Positions 9,485 through 18,755 of a stretch of 24,808 nucleotides of DNA are shown here, one piece after another (position 1 is the stretch's first letter; the number at the start of each line of letters is the position of its first letter). This DNA comes from Flavobacteriales bacterium (GTDB taxonomy: Bacteria > Bacteroidota > Bacteroidia > Flavobacteriales_D > Sanyastnellaceae). Location of the stretch: NCBI GenBank assembly GCA_016722445.1, contig JADKIZ010000036.1, forward strand, positions 1 through 24,808. The letters are read 5' to 3'. A program made the translations under genes and the position numbers. Below the pieces are notes generated by a model. It ran no database searches, was not told the origin of the DNA, and was given only the letters and a program-made list of their open reading frames with translations.

Positions 9485-10141
9485 TCACACAATCTTCTGC
9501 TTAATAGCTTTCGCTACGGCTTCATTCATGCTGTGTACATGCAGTTTTTCATAGATTTTTTTGATGTGTGCTCTTACGGTGTCAATGGATACCTCCATAT
9601 TTTCAGCAATCATTTTGTAGGAATATCCCTTCACCAACCATGATAGGGTTTCTGTTTCCCGTTTGGTAAGTTGATAGTCTATGGTATTTCCCGACTCCTT
9701 GTGATTTTGTCCTGAAAATAATTCAAGCACTTGCCTTGCTATCCGCGATGTCATCGGTGCTCCTCCTGTTTGCACATCTCGAATGGCCTCTATGATTTTT
9801 TCATCGGGCGTTCGTTTCAGCAAATAACCTGTTGCACCGGCACAGATGGCATCAAATACCCTTTGACTGTCATCAAAAACAGTAAGCATGATGATGTGGG
9901 TTTCTGATCTTACACTGCGAATTTCTTTGACACCATCGATGCCATTCATGCGTGGCATATCAATGTCCATCAGAACAACGTCGGGCTGAAGCGCCATCAC
10001 TTCCTCTCTTGCCTGAACACAATCAGAAAAGGCAGCAATACAGTTCATGCCTTCTGAACCATCAATCAATTGTTTCAGACTTTCCCTCAACTCGGGATTG
10101 TCTTCGTATACCAATACACGTATCATGGGCTCGTCTTTCAT
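9485..10141 (-). CDS. NarL/LuxR-family response regulator
   Basis: 218 residues. Residues 6-125 form a receiver domain: acidic pair E13-D14, phosphoacceptor D59 in VVLMDIDMP, T87 in IIMLTVFDD and K109 in GYLLKR. Residues about 150-218 form a LuxR-type helix-turn-helix (LTKRETETLSWL, MIAENMEVSIDTVRAHIKKIYEKL). The length is typical of NarL regulators. The ATG at 10141 leaves 3 bases after the cupin stop; a second ATG at 10126 (MIRVLV) is possible. It is the last gene of a unit with the HisKA_3 sensor kinase at 13775-10749, its probable phosphodonor. The target genes are unknown; nearby secreted-protein genes are candidates by inference only. The receiver is a separate protein here, unlike fused Bacteroidota hybrid regulators. 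Confidence 0.93.
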   Translation of the reverse strand: MKDEPMIRVLVYEDNPELRESLKQLIDGSEGMNCIAAFSDCVQAREEVMALQPDVVLMDIDMPRMNGIDGVKEIRSVRSETHIIMLTVFDDSQRVFDAICAGATGYLLKRTPDEKIIEAIRDVQTGGAPMTSRIARQVLELFSGQNHKESGNTIDYQLTKRETETLSWLVKGYSYKMIAENMEVSIDTVRAHIKKIYEKLHVHSMNEAVAKAIKQKIV

Positions 10142-10144
10142 TTT

Positions 10145-10756
10145 TCATTTTAATCCATATTCAGCAGCAATCCTCTGTCTTTCATTCCATGAATCATCGG
10201 CAAAAAGGACTCCGTATTCTTCATTGAGCTTTTGGATGGCCTTGGTCTTAACTTCTGATCCTTCAGGATAACCATGCGCCTCATTCAGCTCCATAAAAAT
10301 TTTCTCTAGGTATCGCTCGAACGGCTGATGAAAATACATGTCAATAAAACGCAATGGCTCTGCACCTGCATTCCAGAAGGTATGGGTGAGCATGCGCGGA
10401 CGAAGATGCCAGCCACCTGCTTTCACTTCTACGACATCATCTCCGATCAGTACATGAGCAATTCCTTCAGTCACATACATCAATTCGTCGAGTTCTTTGT
10501 GCATGTGCGGTGGTGGCCCCATGGTTTTTGGAGCAACAGCACATTCTACAGAGGAATACACGCCATTGGTCATTGCAGAGTGAATGAGCGTTCGAATGCC
10601 CATGTTTCCGCCATGTTCAAGGGGAGGCAACGGAGGCAATAAGACCGGTTCAATGTGGTCATTCGAAAGACCATGTTGTGTCTGAGACAGAACTGGTGTC
10701 CACAAAACGAATGCTGTCAACAGGCTGGAATATTTCAAAAAATCTTTTCTATCCAT
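10145..10756 (-). CDS. Exported cupin-domain protein encoded between kinase and response regulator
   Basis: 203 residues from the ATG at 10756. A TTG at 10771 is in frame but would lengthen the overlap with the kinase gene, so I prefer the ATG, which overlaps the kinase stop by 8 bases. The N-terminus MDRKDFLKYSSLLTAFVLWT looks like a signal peptide; RKDF resembles a Tat motif but has only one arginine. The cupin core is present. Counting from the TTG-start numbering, motif 1 is H89-M-H91 then E96 in PPHMHKELDE, and motif 2 is P125...H130...N134 in PRMLTHTFWN. These are the usual metal ligands, so a bound divalent metal is likely. The substrate is unknown. Its position inside a kinase-regulator operon suggests a periplasmic signal-processing or ligand-binding role. 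That is inference. Confidence 0.88.
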   Translation of the reverse strand: MDRKDFLKYSSLLTAFVLWTPVLSQTQHGLSNDHIEPVLLPPLPPLEHGGNMGIRTLIHSAMTNGVYSSVECAVAPKTMGPPPHMHKELDELMYVTEGIAHVLIGDDVVEVKAGGWHLRPRMLTHTFWNAGAEPLRFIDMYFHQPFERYLEKIFMELNEAHGYPEGSEVKTKAIQKLNEEYGVLFADDSWNERQRIAAEYGLK

Positions 10757-13700
10757 GTTGTTTGAGTTCAAACTTCAAGCAAATACTTGTTCCCTTATCC
10801 TTTGCCGAAATGATTTTCAATTCGCCGTTCAACTCATCTGCGCGGCGCTGCATGTTGCGCAAGCCATTTCCAATTGGTGCCTGCAGAATATCGAATCCTT
10901 CACCATCATCTGTTACTTGTAATTCCAGTTTATCGTTGAGTAATAAACCAAATCGAATACTCACTTTTTGTCCGTGTGAATATTTTACAGCATTATTCAC
11001 CGCTTCTTTGAAAATGAGGTAAACATTACGTTTTTGATTTAAGCCAAAATGGCGATTTTCGATACATTCATCGAGTTGGAGATTGCATTGCATACCTGCT
11101 GCTTCAATGACTTCTGAAGCAAATTCCCTCATGCGAATCAGCAATTGTTCGCCCATATCGTTTTCTGGTTGAATCGCCCAAATGATATCGTCCATGTTGT
11201 CGAGCATTTGCTGACTGCTCCGATTGATACGCAAAAGGGTTTCTTTGCTTTGTTCTTCCGTCGTTTTGCGTTGCCCACTCAATATGCGAATACTGCTTAA
11301 TGCTGAACCAATATCATCATGCAAATCTCTGGAGATGCGGTAGCGCATGGATTCCATTTGTTTAATCCGACGGATGCGAAAGCGATAAATAAAGTAGACG
11401 ATTAGACAAAACGAGGCTGCAAGACAACCAAAGAACAAAGGTGTTTTATAAAAAAATTGCGGAAGGTGAAAGCGGTACAAAGCTTTGGGTTCACTCCATT
11501 CGCCAAGGGTTTTCACTGAAACAAGTAATGTGTAATCTCCAGCAGGTATATTGGCATAAGATGCCATTTTGTTTTTGCCCGATTCATTCCAAGTCGATTC
11601 CAATCCTTCAAGTCGATAGCGGTATTCAAATCCAGCTGCGTTGTATAAGTCAACTGCGGTGAACATGAAGTCGATGTGATTTTCTCCAGCTTGAAAATGT
11701 CTCGGCATAATTCCTGCATCTTTTCCATCAATGTGCAAACCAATCAAAAATAAATCCGGTATGACGGTAGGTCTTAACAATGCTTCTGGTAAAAAGGAAA
11801 TGAGAAAGCCGTTGGCACTGAAATACATTTCATCTTTTATGAAATTGTACAACGACGCTGAACTGAAATTCTGATCGGGCAGTCCGGAAGCTTTTGTGAA
11901 GTGTGTTACTGTTCTATCAGGATATGACATGGCAGCCAAACCTTGCGCAGTACCCATCCAAACAACACCCCGTTTATCGACTTCCAATGCGTAAATGTCA
12001 TTGGACAATAATCCGTCGTTGCGTGTGAATTGTTCAAGTGTATTGGTCTTTCGGTCATAACGAAACAATCCTTCGCGCATCACGGCAAACCAGATCGCAT
12101 CGCCATTTGCAACGATGCAATATGACTCACCATTGAAATGCATATGCGCTGCTTCCGCATTGACAGGATGAATTTCTTCAATGATGTCTGATGCGGGATT
12201 ACATCGCACAAGTTTTCCATCAAGCTTGCTGCGCACCATCCAGATCATGCCATCATCATCTTCGGCCATGTCGTAAGCACTGGATATGGGCATTGACCGT
12301 TGATAAGACTCGGGGTGATCAGTTTGCACAAAGTGTGTGAACTGACTGAGGTCGTTTGTCAAACGCAATATGCCGTTGTATTGTCCAAAACTGAACCATG
12401 AATTGTTGTGCTGATCACGTAGTGTTTTGATGATTGGAAATTCCCGATAATTTTCTGGAATAAAATCCGCTGGCGATGAAGAATAATCCTCAGCATTTAG
12501 CAGTGATGCGTATTTCCAGCCTCCTACGAACAAGTATTGTTCATCCCAAGGATAAAGAGAGCGCACTCCTTTTTCTAGCCCTGAAATGGTATGCGATGTC
12601 AAATGATCTTGTTCGAGTTGATAGATCAATGGAAATATGCTTTCATTTGTATTTAACCAAACAGACTCTTTCCACCATACTATATCCTGAGCATAAACAG
12701 TTTTACTCTGAGACACATTGGGCAATGCTATGATCTTCCAGGATTCATCTTGTTGTGTGGTGTAATAAACACCCCGCTCTGTGGCAATCCAGTAGTTTTT
12801 TTTTAGATCCTGATAAATGTGAAAGCAAGAAATGGTTGCAGATGATTCCAGAATAATTTCCTGAATAGAGCCTTCTGCATCTCTCATGAATAGACCGTTT
12901 TCTGTTGCGAACCAGAGTTTGTTTTTGTCATCTTGAAAACAAAAATTCGTAGAACCATCATAAACTGGATTGGTGCTGCGCAGTAAGATATCTGTTCTAT
13001 TTGTGGCCGTTACCATTTCCGGATTTGTTGCCCAGACAAAGAACCATGTGGCATCGGTTGTGATAACAGGTGAAGACGTATGACACATACCGGGTGAAGG
13101 TTTCGGTCGGGATATCGACATGTTTGCGGTCAATTCCACTTGTTTGTTATAGGGAGAATATTCAATCAAATCACCGCAAGATGCAAAATACAAGTGACCT
13201 TGATGATCAGAGGCCGGAGGTAAAAAATCCCGAACTGTGTTGCTGTGTTTTTTCTGAATTTGATCGGAAATATCAAAATAAAAAGAAAAATCTTTGTTGA
13301 GTTCGAAAAGACTATTCTCGCCGCCAACATACCATTTGTCTTCTATGAGGACGATAAAATTGAAGAGTTCCCGACTGAGATAGTTATAGCGGTTATCGTT
13401 AAGTTCGTCATTGCAAAATTCCTGACGATTGATATCGAAAACACTGATGCCATGATTGGTTGCGATGTATAATTTATTTTCATATGAGCAGATGCCATTG
13501 ATCCAGTTTCCGCTAAGCGAATGAATGGGATCTTTTGGATTCTGAAAATAATTTTGAAAATGAAGCCCGTCGAATCGACAAAGACCTTCATTGGTTCCTA
13601 TCCACATGAATCCTTGCGAATCCTGATGAAAACATGTTGTATGATCAGAAGAAAGGCCATCGTCAATGGTCAAATGTCGCATGCTTTGTACGCCAACCTG

Positions 13701-13775
13701 CCCCGCAAGAATATTGTTGTCCCAGCATGCAATGCAGAGAAGGGTTATTCTGAATATGACAGACCGGAATGTCAT
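10749..13775 (-). CDS. Reg_prop/Y_Y_Y sensor histidine kinase (HisKA_3 type)
   Basis: 1008 residues from the ATG at 13775, which begins the signal peptide MTFRSVIFRITLLCIACW. An upstream GTG at 13856 would overlap the preceding gene's 3' end, so I reject it. The periplasmic sensor has Reg_prop propeller blades (HLTIDDGLSSDHT, GFMWIGTNEGLCRFDG, GVVWMGTAQGLA) through about residue 690, then a Y_Y_Y domain near 700-770 (YRYRLEGLESTWNESG). A single membrane helix lies at about 776-798. The H-box RDLHDDIGSALSSI has H819 as the phosphorylation site, and the ATPase domain has N-box EAVNNAVKYSHG, G1 DDGEGFD and G2 GNGLRNMQRR. It should sense an extracytoplasmic ligand and phosphorylate the separate NarL regulator. 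In Bacteroidota such sensors often respond to glycans; the ligand here is not known. It lies 62 bases after the delta-60 gene on the same strand. Confidence 0.93.
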   Translation of the reverse strand: MTFRSVIFRITLLCIACWDNNILAGQVGVQSMRHLTIDDGLSSDHTTCFHQDSQGFMWIGTNEGLCRFDGLHFQNYFQNPKDPIHSLSGNWINGICSYENKLYIATNHGISVFDINRQEFCNDELNDNRYNYLSRELFNFIVLIEDKWYVGGENSLFELNKDFSFYFDISDQIQKKHSNTVRDFLPPASDHQGHLYFASCGDLIEYSPYNKQVELTANMSISRPKPSPGMCHTSSPVITTDATWFFVWATNPEMVTATNRTDILLRSTNPVYDGSTNFCFQDDKNKLWFATENGLFMRDAEGSIQEIILESSATISCFHIYQDLKKNYWIATERGVYYTTQQDESWKIIALPNVSQSKTVYAQDIVWWKESVWLNTNESIFPLIYQLEQDHLTSHTISGLEKGVRSLYPWDEQYLFVGGWKYASLLNAEDYSSSPADFIPENYREFPIIKTLRDQHNNSWFSFGQYNGILRLTNDLSQFTHFVQTDHPESYQRSMPISSAYDMAEDDDGMIWMVRSKLDGKLVRCNPASDIIEEIHPVNAEAAHMHFNGESYCIVANGDAIWFAVMREGLFRYDRKTNTLEQFTRNDGLLSNDIYALEVDKRGVVWMGTAQGLAAMSYPDRTVTHFTKASGLPDQNFSSASLYNFIKDEMYFSANGFLISFLPEALLRPTVIPDLFLIGLHIDGKDAGIMPRHFQAGENHIDFMFTAVDLYNAAGFEYRYRLEGLESTWNESGKNKMASYANIPAGDYTLLVSVKTLGEWSEPKALYRFHLPQFFYKTPLFFGCLAASFCLIVYFIYRFRIRRIKQMESMRYRISRDLHDDIGSALSSIRILSGQRKTTEEQSKETLLRINRSSQQMLDNMDDIIWAIQPENDMGEQLLIRMREFASEVIEAAGMQCNLQLDECIENRHFGLNQKRNVYLIFKEAVNNAVKYSHGQKVSIRFGLLLNDKLELQVTDDGEGFDILQAPIGNGLRNMQRRADELNGELKIISAKDKGTSICLKFELKQHG

Positions 13776-13837
13776 GTGTGAAATATACAGTATCAAATTC
13801 ACTGCATGGTACAAATTCTTCGAACCTTGCTTTTGGT

Positions 13838-15376
13838 CTATCCTTTCATAAAACACTGCTTGTATGATTGCCCATTGAAATCGATTATATGGATCGTATA
13901 TAATCCGGGTAACAACGAGTTGATGTCATACCTGAGTGGTTCAATGGATGATGTAAATTGTTTGATCATACGGCCATATAAATCGTGGATGGATGCTGAA
14001 GCAATCATCCCTGATTGCGGAAGTTTAATTTGAATGAATGATTGAGCTGGATTTGGAAATACCTTGATTGTTGTCGAGATCTCCGATATTGTTTCTATTG
14101 CCGCTGGAATTCCGGCATCATATCTTGCAATTGCGCTGTGATGATTGAGAAAATCCGGTGCATCGCCTGCGATCAATAGCTTGCCATCAGGTTGAATAGC
14201 CATGGCTGTTGCCCGTGATTCTGAAAAGGAAAATGCCTGATTGAGTACACCATTTTCCCCAAAGTCTGTATCGATGCTTCCATCTTCATGCAATCGCATG
14301 GCAACAAAATCATATCCAGCATTGGCGACGATGGTATAACCACATGCCAAAATTTTTCCATCAGGTTGAATGAGCACATCCTGAAAATTATCCAATCCTT
14401 GGTTGATAGAGTGAGTGAAGATGCCATCGACGGCAAAATCAGGATCTGGATTTCCGTTAGCATCGAGACGGAAGATGGAGAATAGTTCACTTTGCCAGTA
14501 TCCGGAGTATCCGGCAACAACTATTTTCTGATCTGTTTGCACAACGATGTTTCCTGGCCAGTTATAATCGCCGGGAACGAGTGTTAATTGAACTCCATCT
14601 TCACTGAATGTATTGTCCAACGTTCCATTCGTTAGAAATCGCATAGTGCAGTAGTATTGCTGACTTCCAACCCTACCCATTCCTGATATCAGAATTTTGC
14701 CATCTGATTGTAAGGTCATGACTGGTTGCGAGCCACTGTTGTTGTCGTTGATGTTCTCAACTATACCATCCCCAGCAAACGAGGTGTCGAGACTGCCATC
14801 CTCATTGTAGCGAGCCATAAAAAAGTCTTCCCCTTGTGGGATATAATTGCCCTGACCAGCAACCAGAATTTTCCCATCGGGTTGAACAACCACATCGAAA
14901 CCAAAACATTCATAGTCGCCAGTTGTTTGATGAATGATGCCATTCGTACCAAATGATTCATCTATGGTTCCGTCTACATTGATACGTGCTATGGAGATTG
15001 ATTCATAATTTGGTGTTTCGGAATAACCAGCTATAAGGATTTTACCATCTTGTTGCAATGCATAACCCAAACCGTAGTTGTTGATGTTGTCAAAGTCGAT
15101 AAATGCCTTTCCGTTATCACCAAATAAAGGGTCAAGCGTTCCATCTTCCAAATAACGAATCATCATGAAGTCGTAAGTGGTGACATATGTCGTACCGCAA
15201 ACTACAATTTTGCCATCAGGTTGTAGCAACATATCATTCACTTTGGATTCGACATATAGTCCGTAGTAGGTTTCTACCAATCCATTGTTACCAAATGTTG
15301 GATCAAGAACCTGCGCCTGACTGCCCAGCGTGGCAGTCAGGCCGATTATCCATGAAAAAACACACTTAGAGTTCAT
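13838..15376 (-). CDS. Delta-60 repeat protein with T9SS type A sorting domain
   Basis: 512 residues starting at the ATG at 15376 with signal peptide MNSKCVFSWIIGLTATLGSQ. Residues about 23-420 are delta-60 (NHL-like propeller) repeats, seen as recurrent LQPDGKI-V/L-AG, the FM-RY/AR--EDG and GTLDPLFGDNG type units. The last 80 residues, with IKVFPNPAQSFIQIKLP, DLYGRMIKQF and LLPGLYTIHI, form a type A sorting domain ending in basic KG. It should be a secreted surface propeller. Function is unknown; the class is abundant in Bacteroidota and mostly uncharacterised. It lies upstream of the sensor kinase on the same strand with a 62-base gap and no terminator that I can see, so read-through into the signalling genes is possible. 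Confidence 0.9.
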   Translation of the reverse strand: MNSKCVFSWIIGLTATLGSQAQVLDPTFGNNGLVETYYGLYVESKVNDMLLQPDGKIVVCGTTYVTTYDFMMIRYLEDGTLDPLFGDNGKAFIDFDNINNYGLGYALQQDGKILIAGYSETPNYESISIARINVDGTIDESFGTNGIIHQTTGDYECFGFDVVVQPDGKILVAGQGNYIPQGEDFFMARYNEDGSLDTSFAGDGIVENINDNNSGSQPVMTLQSDGKILISGMGRVGSQQYYCTMRFLTNGTLDNTFSEDGVQLTLVPGDYNWPGNIVVQTDQKIVVAGYSGYWQSELFSIFRLDANGNPDPDFAVDGIFTHSINQGLDNFQDVLIQPDGKILACGYTIVANAGYDFVAMRLHEDGSIDTDFGENGVLNQAFSFSESRATAMAIQPDGKLLIAGDAPDFLNHHSAIARYDAGIPAAIETISEISTTIKVFPNPAQSFIQIKLPQSGMIASASIHDLYGRMIKQFTSSIEPLRYDINSLLPGLYTIHIIDFNGQSYKQCFMKG

Positions 15377-15505
15377 AGTTTATGTTGTTTAACCTGTTTG
15401 TGGCTTTTGTTCTTGATATAAGATTGAAAAAGTTGATTTGTGAGTTGGATAGAAGTTATGCTATCGTTCCATGCTCAAAAAGGTGTATGGATAGAAATAT
15501 GCATG

Positions 15506-16150
15506 TTAGTGGGTCCCGGCATTGATCGGTACATCAGGTTCACTTTGGTATGCGCGGTCGATGATCTGCAATGTTTTGAGATCACCAGAAAGGTTCACAC
15601 GACGCCAACCATAATGATATTCTTCATCGATCTTGATTTTAAATGCGATATATGTATCGCCAGCTCCGTAAAAATCTCCAGTGGTGTATTGCACAGCTCC
15701 ATTGCTACTGTTGACTTTCACCGACAAATATGTAATGTCACGTTCGAAATTTTCACCCAGTTCATCATTGATCAATGTGCCGGGTGAATTTGGTTTGGTC
15801 AGCACATAGATATAAGGATCTGTTCCTCCTTCGTAATTGGCAAATTGTATTTTGGTGCTGCTTTCTGGGCAATAGGTCTGTACGAGAATATTGTCGTAGA
15901 ATACATCCAGAATGGTTCCGTATTCACTTACAATATAGAATGCCAGTTCATTGGTGCTGTCCTCATCAATGTCGATATCGATGTGATTGTATTGATTGGA
16001 TTGTTCCCATTCAATGGTCTGATTGAATTGCCTGTAGATAATACCGCCTCCACCTGTAGGAGTATCCACTTGTTTGTCTTGTAGGTTTTTGTCTTTGCTG
16101 CAGCCTGTAATTAGAAGGACTGCCATAATGATCAACATTGAAATTTTCAT
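15506..16150 (-). CDS. Putative lipoprotein of unknown function
   Basis: 214 residues. The N-terminus MKISMLIIMAVLLITGCSKD has a lipobox LITGC with the lipidated cysteine at C17 and a following S-K-D. A glycine-rich PTGGGG spacer lies near residue 33. The mature region is beta-rich with acidic D-I-D-I-D-E-D patches near residues 58-65 and a conserved-looking YHYGWRRVNL segment near 178, similar in style to other Bacteroidota surface lipoproteins. I recognise no catalytic motif. The start ATG at 16150 is 86 bases from the divergent LamG/kelch gene. A 129-base gap separates its stop from the delta-60 gene on the same strand. Confidence 0.8.
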   Translation of the reverse strand: MKISMLIIMAVLLITGCSKDKNLQDKQVDTPTGGGGIIYRQFNQTIEWEQSNQYNHIDIDIDEDSTNELAFYIVSEYGTILDVFYDNILVQTYCPESSTKIQFANYEGGTDPYIYVLTKPNSPGTLINDELGENFERDITYLSVKVNSSNGAVQYTTGDFYGAGDTYIAFKIKIDEEYHYGWRRVNLSGDLKTLQIIDRAYQSEPDVPINAGTH

Positions 16151-16182
16151 GGGTCAAAACTCGAACCACATCAAGCTCAAAT

Positions 16183-16204
16183 CAATTACATGATGATGTG
16201 ATTG
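16183..16204. promoter_or_regulatory. Inverted repeat in the divergent intergenic region, possible operator
   Basis: CAATTACAT (16183-16191) and ATGTGATTG (16196-16204) are inverted with one mismatch around GATG. It sits midway in the 86-base gap between two divergently transcribed genes, where a shared operator would be placed. No regulator can be assigned. Confidence 0.3.
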
Positions 16205-16236
16205 CTTGATCGTTTGGTGGAATTACATTTGAATGC

Positions 16237-18363
16237 ATGAAACGATGGTGTGTTTTACTTCTATGTTGCTTGTGGATGCCTATACTGGCGCAGATTCCTC
16301 AAGACGGACTCGAGGCATATTATCCATTCAATGGCGATACACAGGATGAAAGCATCAACAGCTATCATGCAACGTCAATGGGCACGACTTTTACGCAAGA
16401 TCGTATTGGTGAAAGTGGACATGCTCTTCATTTGGATGCAACGGATCAACTCACTTTACCATTGCAAAATCTTACACCGTTCTCTGGAGATTTTGCCATT
16501 TCTATCTGGTTTAAAACCCCGAATCAGATTCGTTCACACCTCATCGAATTGGGATATTGGTTGGGCGGCGATGGCGATGGTGGAAATTTTCAAATCACGT
16601 TGGTCAGTGGTGGCACTTTGTGGGCATATTGGAATGGACTGGGTGAAAACGCTTTGATCTCACAACAAGTAGTACACCTGAATGACAACCGATGGCATCA
16701 CATGGTAATTTCTCGGAGCAGCGATGTTATGTCGCTTTATGTCGACAAGGTGCTTCTTACCATGATGCCTTGGTCTACCGCAACTTACACGGGTGACATT
16801 GGAGATGATGAACCCATCATCATCGGCAACACAGAAAATCCTTATCGTGGCGAGGTGGATGATATCGCCATATACAGCTCCGGAATTGATATGCAGGAAG
16901 TCGAACAATTGTATCATGATCAGCAGAAATTGATGGTCATTTCACCAGCTATCACAGATCGATATCCGAAACAGACCACTTGTAAGTTCGAATGGAAATG
17001 CAGCACGGCGATTACTTCACTTGATCTCGAGTTTTCATTAGATGGTGGTAATAGTTGGATCAATATTGCAAACGATGTGAATACATCTGTAAACTATTAT
17101 CTCTGGCAACTTCCCGATTGGCCATCTGGCACTTCCGTACATACGCGAATCAGTGATTCAAATGATGCCAACAATATTTTTGAGGTGGGACCTTTTTACA
17201 TCAGTGAATACCATTGGGAAGAAGTCAATAGCAATTGTGAATGGCTCCCCCGTGATGGTGCAGGTCTGTTGGTTTTTCAGGATAAGATGTGGTTATTGGG
17301 AGGATGGAATCCGTTTGTGGAAGCATGGATGCCGGGAAATACATGCAGTGAAATTTGGAATAGCACGGATGGACAAACATGGAATTTTGTCGGCGATGCG
17401 CCTTGGCAGGGAAGGCATACCGCCGGATGGCTCGTGCATGACGACATGCTTTGGATCATCGGTGGTGATTGGAACAGTGGAGTACAACAAATGGATGTTT
17501 GGAACAGCATCGATGGCATCACCTGGAATCAGGTGCTCGATACACTGCCCATGGAAGCGCGGATGACGCACATGGTTGCATCACTTGGCGATGAGATGAT
17601 TTATTTCGGCGGACAAACACTCACTTTTCTCGACTTCGTTGGCGCAGAATTGTACAACGATGTATGGAGTAGTCATGACGGCATCAACTGGACGGAGAAG
17701 ACCAACCATGCCGGATGGCATCCGCGCGGACAAGTTGAAGGACAATTTGTAAGGAATGACACCCTATGGCTCATTGGTGGAGGTACTTACGACGCGCGTT
17801 ATATGTACAGTGATGTCTGGAATACGACAGATGGCATCAATTGGACGATGGTTGCTGAATCGGCAGATTTTACGCCTAGACAATACCATGAAGTAGGCAT
17901 ATTCGACAATCGACTTTGGATACTCGGCGGATATGAAGGCATCAACAACCGCAACGATGTTTGGTATAGCGATAACGGTGCAGAATGGTTCGAACTTAAG
18001 AACACCCCTTGGCCACCACGACATGCAGGCGCTGTGTGTACCTATGATTCATCCCTTTGGATGGTCAGCGGCAATTTGTGGAACGACAGCTGGAGAATGT
18101 TCAAAGAAAACACCATTGTCGATCGTGTAGAAAACCATGAGGTTTCTACCATTCAAATCTGGCCCAATCCCACAAATGACATATTACACATCAATGCATC
18201 ACTTGGAACAATACATCGGCTCTATGATCTGTCTGGCCGGGTAGTGGCGGAGTGGAAGCAATTAACTCATACTTCACAGAAGAACCTTTCCGAATTCGTC
18301 GATGGAATCTACATCTTGGAATCGGATAGTGTAGAAGTGAGCAGGATTGTAGTAGTGCATTAA
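16237..18363 (+). CDS. Secreted LamG/kelch protein with T9SS type A sorting domain
   Basis: 708 residues. The signal peptide MKRWCVLLLCCLWMPILAQ supports the ATG at 16237. Residues about 22-225 are a LamG/concanavalin-like domain: GLEAYYPFNGDTQDES, then HLDATDQL, FAISIWFKT, WHHMVISRS and GEVDDIAIY. Residues about 228-325 look Ig-like. Residues about 330-625 are six or so kelch blades with repeated LW-I/L-GG and D-VW--TDG-NW units (for example MWLLGGW, LWIIGGD, LWLIGGG, LWILGGY). The last 70 residues, with IQIWPNPTNDILHINA, DLSGRVVAEW and FVDGIYILES, form the sorting domain. A carbohydrate- or matrix-binding surface protein is likely by family; the ligand is unknown. The gene diverges from the lipoprotein gene and ends 59 bases before the first PD-(D/E)XK-like gene. 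Confidence 0.9.
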   Translation: MKRWCVLLLCCLWMPILAQIPQDGLEAYYPFNGDTQDESINSYHATSMGTTFTQDRIGESGHALHLDATDQLTLPLQNLTPFSGDFAISIWFKTPNQIRSHLIELGYWLGGDGDGGNFQITLVSGGTLWAYWNGLGENALISQQVVHLNDNRWHHMVISRSSDVMSLYVDKVLLTMMPWSTATYTGDIGDDEPIIIGNTENPYRGEVDDIAIYSSGIDMQEVEQLYHDQQKLMVISPAITDRYPKQTTCKFEWKCSTAITSLDLEFSLDGGNSWINIANDVNTSVNYYLWQLPDWPSGTSVHTRISDSNDANNIFEVGPFYISEYHWEEVNSNCEWLPRDGAGLLVFQDKMWLLGGWNPFVEAWMPGNTCSEIWNSTDGQTWNFVGDAPWQGRHTAGWLVHDDMLWIIGGDWNSGVQQMDVWNSIDGITWNQVLDTLPMEARMTHMVASLGDEMIYFGGQTLTFLDFVGAELYNDVWSSHDGINWTEKTNHAGWHPRGQVEGQFVRNDTLWLIGGGTYDARYMYSDVWNTTDGINWTMVAESADFTPRQYHEVGIFDNRLWILGGYEGINNRNDVWYSDNGAEWFELKNTPWPPRHAGAVCTYDSSLWMVSGNLWNDSWRMFKENTIVDRVENHEVSTIQIWPNPTNDILHINASLGTIHRLYDLSGRVVAEWKQLTHTSQKNLSEFVDGIYILESDSVEVSRIVVVH

Positions 18364-18422
18364 AGTGCGTTTTAGTATCAACACACATTTTACATTAATT
18401 TATTCAGTTTTATCTTGCCACA

Positions 18423-18755
18423 ATGAACGAATGGCAATTGCAAGATCAACTCACCATTTCATGGATACACAATCCCCCGATCATTGAAGGCCGTGTATTT
18501 GATGTTGTGGCTTGGGAGCTGATGTTCCCATCATGGAAGATCAATGAGAACAAAAAGAAATGGAATGAAGTTTCCGTGGATTTTATCCTATTCGATCGTG
18601 ACCAAACCTTTTTATGCCTTGAGCTGAAGAATGAAATCAAGGGCAGACGTGCGCTGTTGTCGGCATATTGTCAAGCTTTGTCACGCACACATTTGTTCGA
18701 AGAGCAATACAATCCGGAACGCATGAGATCAGCCCATCTTGAATTGTTTCGATAA
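18423..18755 (+). CDS. PD-(D/E)XK-like protein, copy A, 5' part of a frameshifted gene
   Basis: 110 residues from the ATG at 18423, ending at an early TAA. The core E32, D53 (EVSVDFILFD) and E67-L68-K69 (FLCLELKNEI) has the spacing of a PD-(D/E)XK nuclease-like fold; that assignment is mine and unconfirmed. The second copy at 24336 reads through the equivalent stop. Relative to it, copy A carries one extra base near 18737-18742, so the reading continues in the frame of 18739-19008. Upstream sequence is unlike that of copy B, so the homology starts at the start codon. Possible roles include a small endonuclease or a DNA-binding remnant. As it stands the gene is probably broken, unless the extra base is a sequence error. 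Confidence 0.6.
   Translation: MNEWQLQDQLTISWIHNPPIIEGRVFDVVAWELMFPSWKINENKKKWNEVSVDFILFDRDQTFLCLELKNEIKGRRALLSAYCQALSRTHLFEEQYNPERMRSAHLELFR

Noticed and set aside
13776..13856. Longer kinase start at GTG 13856
   Set aside because: It would overlap the delta-60 gene's 3' end and put 27 residues before a clear signal peptide that begins at the ATG at 13775.
16213..16231. TTTG plus TACATTTG as a Bacteroidota promoter for the LamG/kelch gene
   Set aside because: The spacing is only 7 bases, far shorter than the usual roughly 20, and the second element lies 5 bases before the ATG.
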